Made by a program: the position numbers and the translations under genes. Positions 62,093-64,000 of a DNA stretch of 64,000 nt are shown here, in pieces. A model generated the notes under the pieces. That model was not told the origin of the DNA, searched no databases, and was given only the letters and a program-made list of their open reading frames with translations. The stretch lies in assembly GCF_025628935.1 (NCBI RefSeq), contig NZ_JAOTIS010000004.1:1-64000 (forward strand), in the 5' to 3' direction. Every line of letters starts with the position of its first letter. Positions within the stretch are counted from its first letter, which is position 1. This DNA is from Macrococcus capreoli. Its GTDB lineage: Bacteria > Bacillota > Bacilli > Staphylococcales > Staphylococcaceae.

Positions 62093-62806
62093 ATGACTTT
62101 ATTAGATCATTTAGGTGTTAACACAGTATACTTTGGTATATTGCTAACAATCGTACCATTCGTTATCGGACAAATCTTATTTAAGAAGTCTAATGGTTTC
62201 TTCTTATTCGCACCACTATTCGTAGGTATGGTATTTGGCATTACATTTTTAGCGGTTACAGGTATCGACTTTGATACGTATAATAAAGGTGGTAGTATTA
62301 TTAGTTTCTTCTTAGAACCGGCAACAATTTGCTTTGCAATACCTTTATATAAAAAGCGTGATGTATTACAAAAATATTGGTTACACATCATCGGTGGTAT
62401 TGCATTAGGTACGACTGGTGCAATCTTTGGTATCTTCGGTGTTGCGAAACTCTTCGGCTTTGGTACGGATATTATTGCGTCAATGTTACCACAAGCAGCA
62501 ACAACAGCAATTGCTTTACCAGTGTCAAAAGGCATTGGAGGTATTCCGGAATTAACTTCTTTAGCAGTAATATTAAATGCAGTTATCATTTATGCACTAG
62601 GTAATAAAATGTTACGTTTCTTTAAAATTAGCAACCCAATTGCCAGAGGATTAGCGTTAGGTACGAGTGGTCATGCATTAGGTGTGTCTGCTGCAACTGA
62701 ATTAGGTGAAACAGAAACTTCAATGGCAAGTATCGCTTTAGTAATTGTAGGTGTAATTGTAGTAGTTATCATCCCCATGCTTACACCTATATTACTCGGT
62801 GCTTAA
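62093..62806 (+). CDS. lrgB: LrgB membrane protein
   Basis: The 237-residue protein has 7-8 hydrophobic segments and the LrgB/CidB pattern [43 protein letters not shown] and [21 protein letters not shown]. It follows lrgA by two bases. It acts with LrgA in the membrane in control of autolysis and pyruvate uptake. Confidence 0.93.
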   Translation: MTLLDHLGVNTVYFGILLTIVPFVIGQILFKKSNGFFLFAPLFVGMVFGITFLAVTGIDFDTYNKGGSIISFFLEPATICFAIPLYKKRDVLQKYWLHIIGGIALGTTGAIFGIFGVAKLFGFGTDIIASMLPQAATTAIALPVSKGIGGIPELTSLAVILNAVIIYALGNKMLRFFKISNPIARGLALGTSGHALGVSAATELGETETSMASIALVIVGVIVVVIIPMLTPILLGA

Positions 62807-62841
62807 TATATAGTTAAAAGTAATTAGCGAAATGACGAATG

Positions 62842-62873
62842 AAATGGACCGGCATATGCTGGTCCATTTTGTT
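62842..62873 (+). terminator. Hairpin after lrgAB
   Basis: AAATGGACC (62842-62850) pairs with GGTCCATTT (62861-62869), with two more inner pairs. The T tract is short, so termination may be partial. Confidence 0.6.
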
Positions 62874-62909
62874 ATAGTTAGAATAAGAAGACATTCAAGG
62901 GGTGACAGA

Positions 62910-63815
62910 ATGACGATACAATCTAAACTATTTAACGTCATGATAAAAACATTGGATCAATATAAAGATACGTTTAACAAACTACCTAACGGTATTCGGG
63001 TAATAAGGGGTATTGCATATAGTGATCGAACGCAGAATAATACATTAAATATTTATTATCCTGAGATTAAGCAAAATCAGTATCCTGTAATCGTCAATGT
63101 ACATGGCGGAGGGTATGTCTATTCAAATAAAGAAACTTACGAAGGATACTGTATGACTTTAGCTACGCATGGATTTGCAGTTGTGAGTTATGATTATGAT
63201 TTAGCACCAATGCAGAAATATCCGACACCTATCGTGCAGTTGAATGAGTGTGTGCACTGGTTAAAGGATAATGGTGAACAGTACGATATAGATATGAAGC
63301 GATTATTTATGATCGGTGATTCTGCGGGTGCACAAATTATGGCACAATACGTTACGATGTTAACCAGTGAACAGTATCAGCACTATTTTCAGTATAGAAT
63401 TCCGGATATCAACGTGAAAGGTGTTGCAATTAATTGTGGATTTTTTAATGCGATTGATATTGCAATTGCGAAGAAAAAGTCATTAACAAGATATATGGTG
63501 CGTGGATTAATGGAAGATTATATCGGGAAGGACTTTCACGTGAAACAACAGGAGATTAACTTTGAGCCGTATATTAATGCAAATTTTCCTGCAACATTTG
63601 TAGCAAGTAGTGTAAATGATATGTTGGTAGGGAAGTCACCGGATATACTTTTATATTTAAGAAAGCAAGGCGTGAAAACCATCTATCGTGAATATGGTCA
63701 AGGTGATTACTTTGCGCAACATAACTTTCAAATGGATATTAGAAGACCATATGCAAGGCAATGTACATTAGATGAAACGAAATTTTTTAAAGGAATAATA
63801 GAAGAAAGAGGATGA
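62910..63815 (+). CDS. HSL-type alpha/beta hydrolase (esterase/lipase)
   Basis: The about 301-residue hydrolase has the HGGGY oxyanion motif near residue 63, nucleophile Ser in GDSAG (about residue 135), and candidate Asp (SVNDML) and His (FAQHNFQ) of the triad. This is the hormone-sensitive-lipase family plan. No signal peptide is seen. The substrate is unknown. ATG at 62910 follows AAGGGGTGA; the frame upstream to 62832 crosses the hairpin and is unlikely to be used. Confidence 0.82.
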   Translation: MTIQSKLFNVMIKTLDQYKDTFNKLPNGIRVIRGIAYSDRTQNNTLNIYYPEIKQNQYPVIVNVHGGGYVYSNKETYEGYCMTLATHGFAVVSYDYDLAPMQKYPTPIVQLNECVHWLKDNGEQYDIDMKRLFMIGDSAGAQIMAQYVTMLTSEQYQHYFQYRIPDINVKGVAINCGFFNAIDIAIAKKKSLTRYMVRGLMEDYIGKDFHVKQQEINFEPYINANFPATFVASSVNDMLVGKSPDILLYLRKQGVKTIYREYGQGDYFAQHNFQMDIRRPYARQCTLDETKFFKGIIEERG

Positions 63816-63838
63816 GACATAAGTCTTCATCCTCTTTC
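63804..63838. terminator. Bidirectional terminator
   Basis: GAAAGAGGATGA (63804-63815) pairs with TCATCCTCTTTC (63827-63838), with an inner GAC/GTC, between the esterase and a converging gene. Confidence 0.85.
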
Positions 63839-63839
63839 T

Positions 63840-64000
63840 TTAATTATTTCTTGCAAAATTACCATGTACTTCAGTCGTTTCATATACGTTGATAAAGCAG
63901 TTTTCATCATGTGTCTTCGCAATGCGTATTACATTTTGCAGTTCATAACGTGTCAGTACCATCGTAATCATATGCTTTTTATCATTAGAATATCCACCAT
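63840..64000 (-). CDS. C-terminal part of a YitT/DUF2179-type membrane protein
   Basis: On the minus strand the frame is open from the window edge to TAA at 63840-63842, encoding 53 residues: GGYSNDKKHMITMVLTRYEL, then VIRIAKTHDENCFINVYETTEVHG. This is the cytoplasmic DUF2179 domain at the end of YitT-family proteins. The membrane part lies outside the window. Confidence 0.75.
   Translation of the reverse strand, partial: GGYSNDKKHMITMVLTRYELQNVIRIAKTHDENCFINVYETTEVHGNFARNN

Noticed and set aside
62107-62589. 160-codon frame opposite lrgB
   Set aside because: Mirror of a conserved gene; its Pro/Asn/Lys-rich composition is typical of antisense to membrane helices, and no ribosome site is present.
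1-64000. tRNA, rRNA or CRISPR array
   Set aside because: No cloverleaf with CCA-end signature, no rRNA-like block and no regularly spaced direct repeats were seen on reading through the window.

Overview
This AT-rich, densely packed window reads as chromosomal DNA from a member of the Staphylococcaceae. The gene set (hssRS/hrtBA, lytSR-lrgAB, cidC, oatA, ahpCF, an MhqE/MhqD pair, an S-box metA) and the spacing of strong AGGAGG-type ribosome binding sites point there. Macrococcus or a close relative is my best guess, but this is inference from protein resemblance, not a database result. I found no rRNA, tRNA, CRISPR array, phage or complete insertion sequence.

Layout. 1-5.6 kb: a class A beta-lactamase-like serine hydrolase, a lipoprotein and a Ser/His-rich secreted protein, then brnQ and an ABC-F ATPase behind an attenuator leader. 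5.6-9.9 kb: quinone-detoxification genes (two divergent VOC dioxygenases and an MhqD esterase), a LURP-one-like protein and a 2-hydroxyacid dehydrogenase. 10-16.5 kb: pyruvate oxidase cidC, small cupin and DoxX-like genes, a PepSY membrane protein, and ptb-buk. 16.6-22.3 kb: a SAM-riboswitch-controlled peptide ABC transporter operon with two independent lesions. 22.3-26.3 kb: a HesB-like gene, an amino-acid permease and the two-subunit L-serine dehydratase. 26.5-29.2 kb: a LytTR regulator with a degenerate ABC-like N-terminus and an ABC-2 exporter. 29.2-32.8 kb: a rhodanese remnant, DUF1722 and SDR39U1 genes, an AlkD-like protein and a DHA1 efflux pump. 32.9-36.7 kb: the heme sensing and efflux locus hrtBA/hssRS, with the HssR direct repeat intact. 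36.7-40.4 kb: metA under a SAM riboswitch, two GNAT genes, a metal-binding lipoprotein gene truncated beside a nested inverted-repeat element, and a formate/nitrite channel with a Rex-like site. 40.6-45.2 kb: ykoEDC under a TPP riboswitch, then a sodium:amino-acid symporter preceded by a leader peptide with two adjacent Trp codons and a chain of alternative hairpins. 45.2-49.6 kb: ahpC-ahpF under a PerR-type palindrome, a lone modA, and a DoxX gene. 49.8-56 kb: a UMF1-type MFS protein and a four-gene ABC-2 cluster. 56-64 kb: azoR, a 35-residue protein, oatA, lytSR-lrgAB, an HSL-type esterase and the end of a YitT-like gene.

How the parts connect. Much of the window deals with thiol, quinone, peroxide and heme stress: three separate quinone-type loci share a GTATA-N5-TATAY sequence upstream, which suggests one QsrR/YodB-type regulon. 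Methionine metabolism appears twice under S-box control. Overflow metabolism and cell-death control (cidC, lytSR-lrgAB) are both present. The most unusual signal is the Trp-Trp leader peptide attenuator at 43573-43815. Signs of decay are a nonsense codon and a frameshift in the peptide transporter operon, the truncated metal-binding lipoprotein, a rhodanese fragment and a frameshifted small ORF. Where an upstream in-frame start exists, I placed the start at the codon with a properly spaced ribosome binding site.
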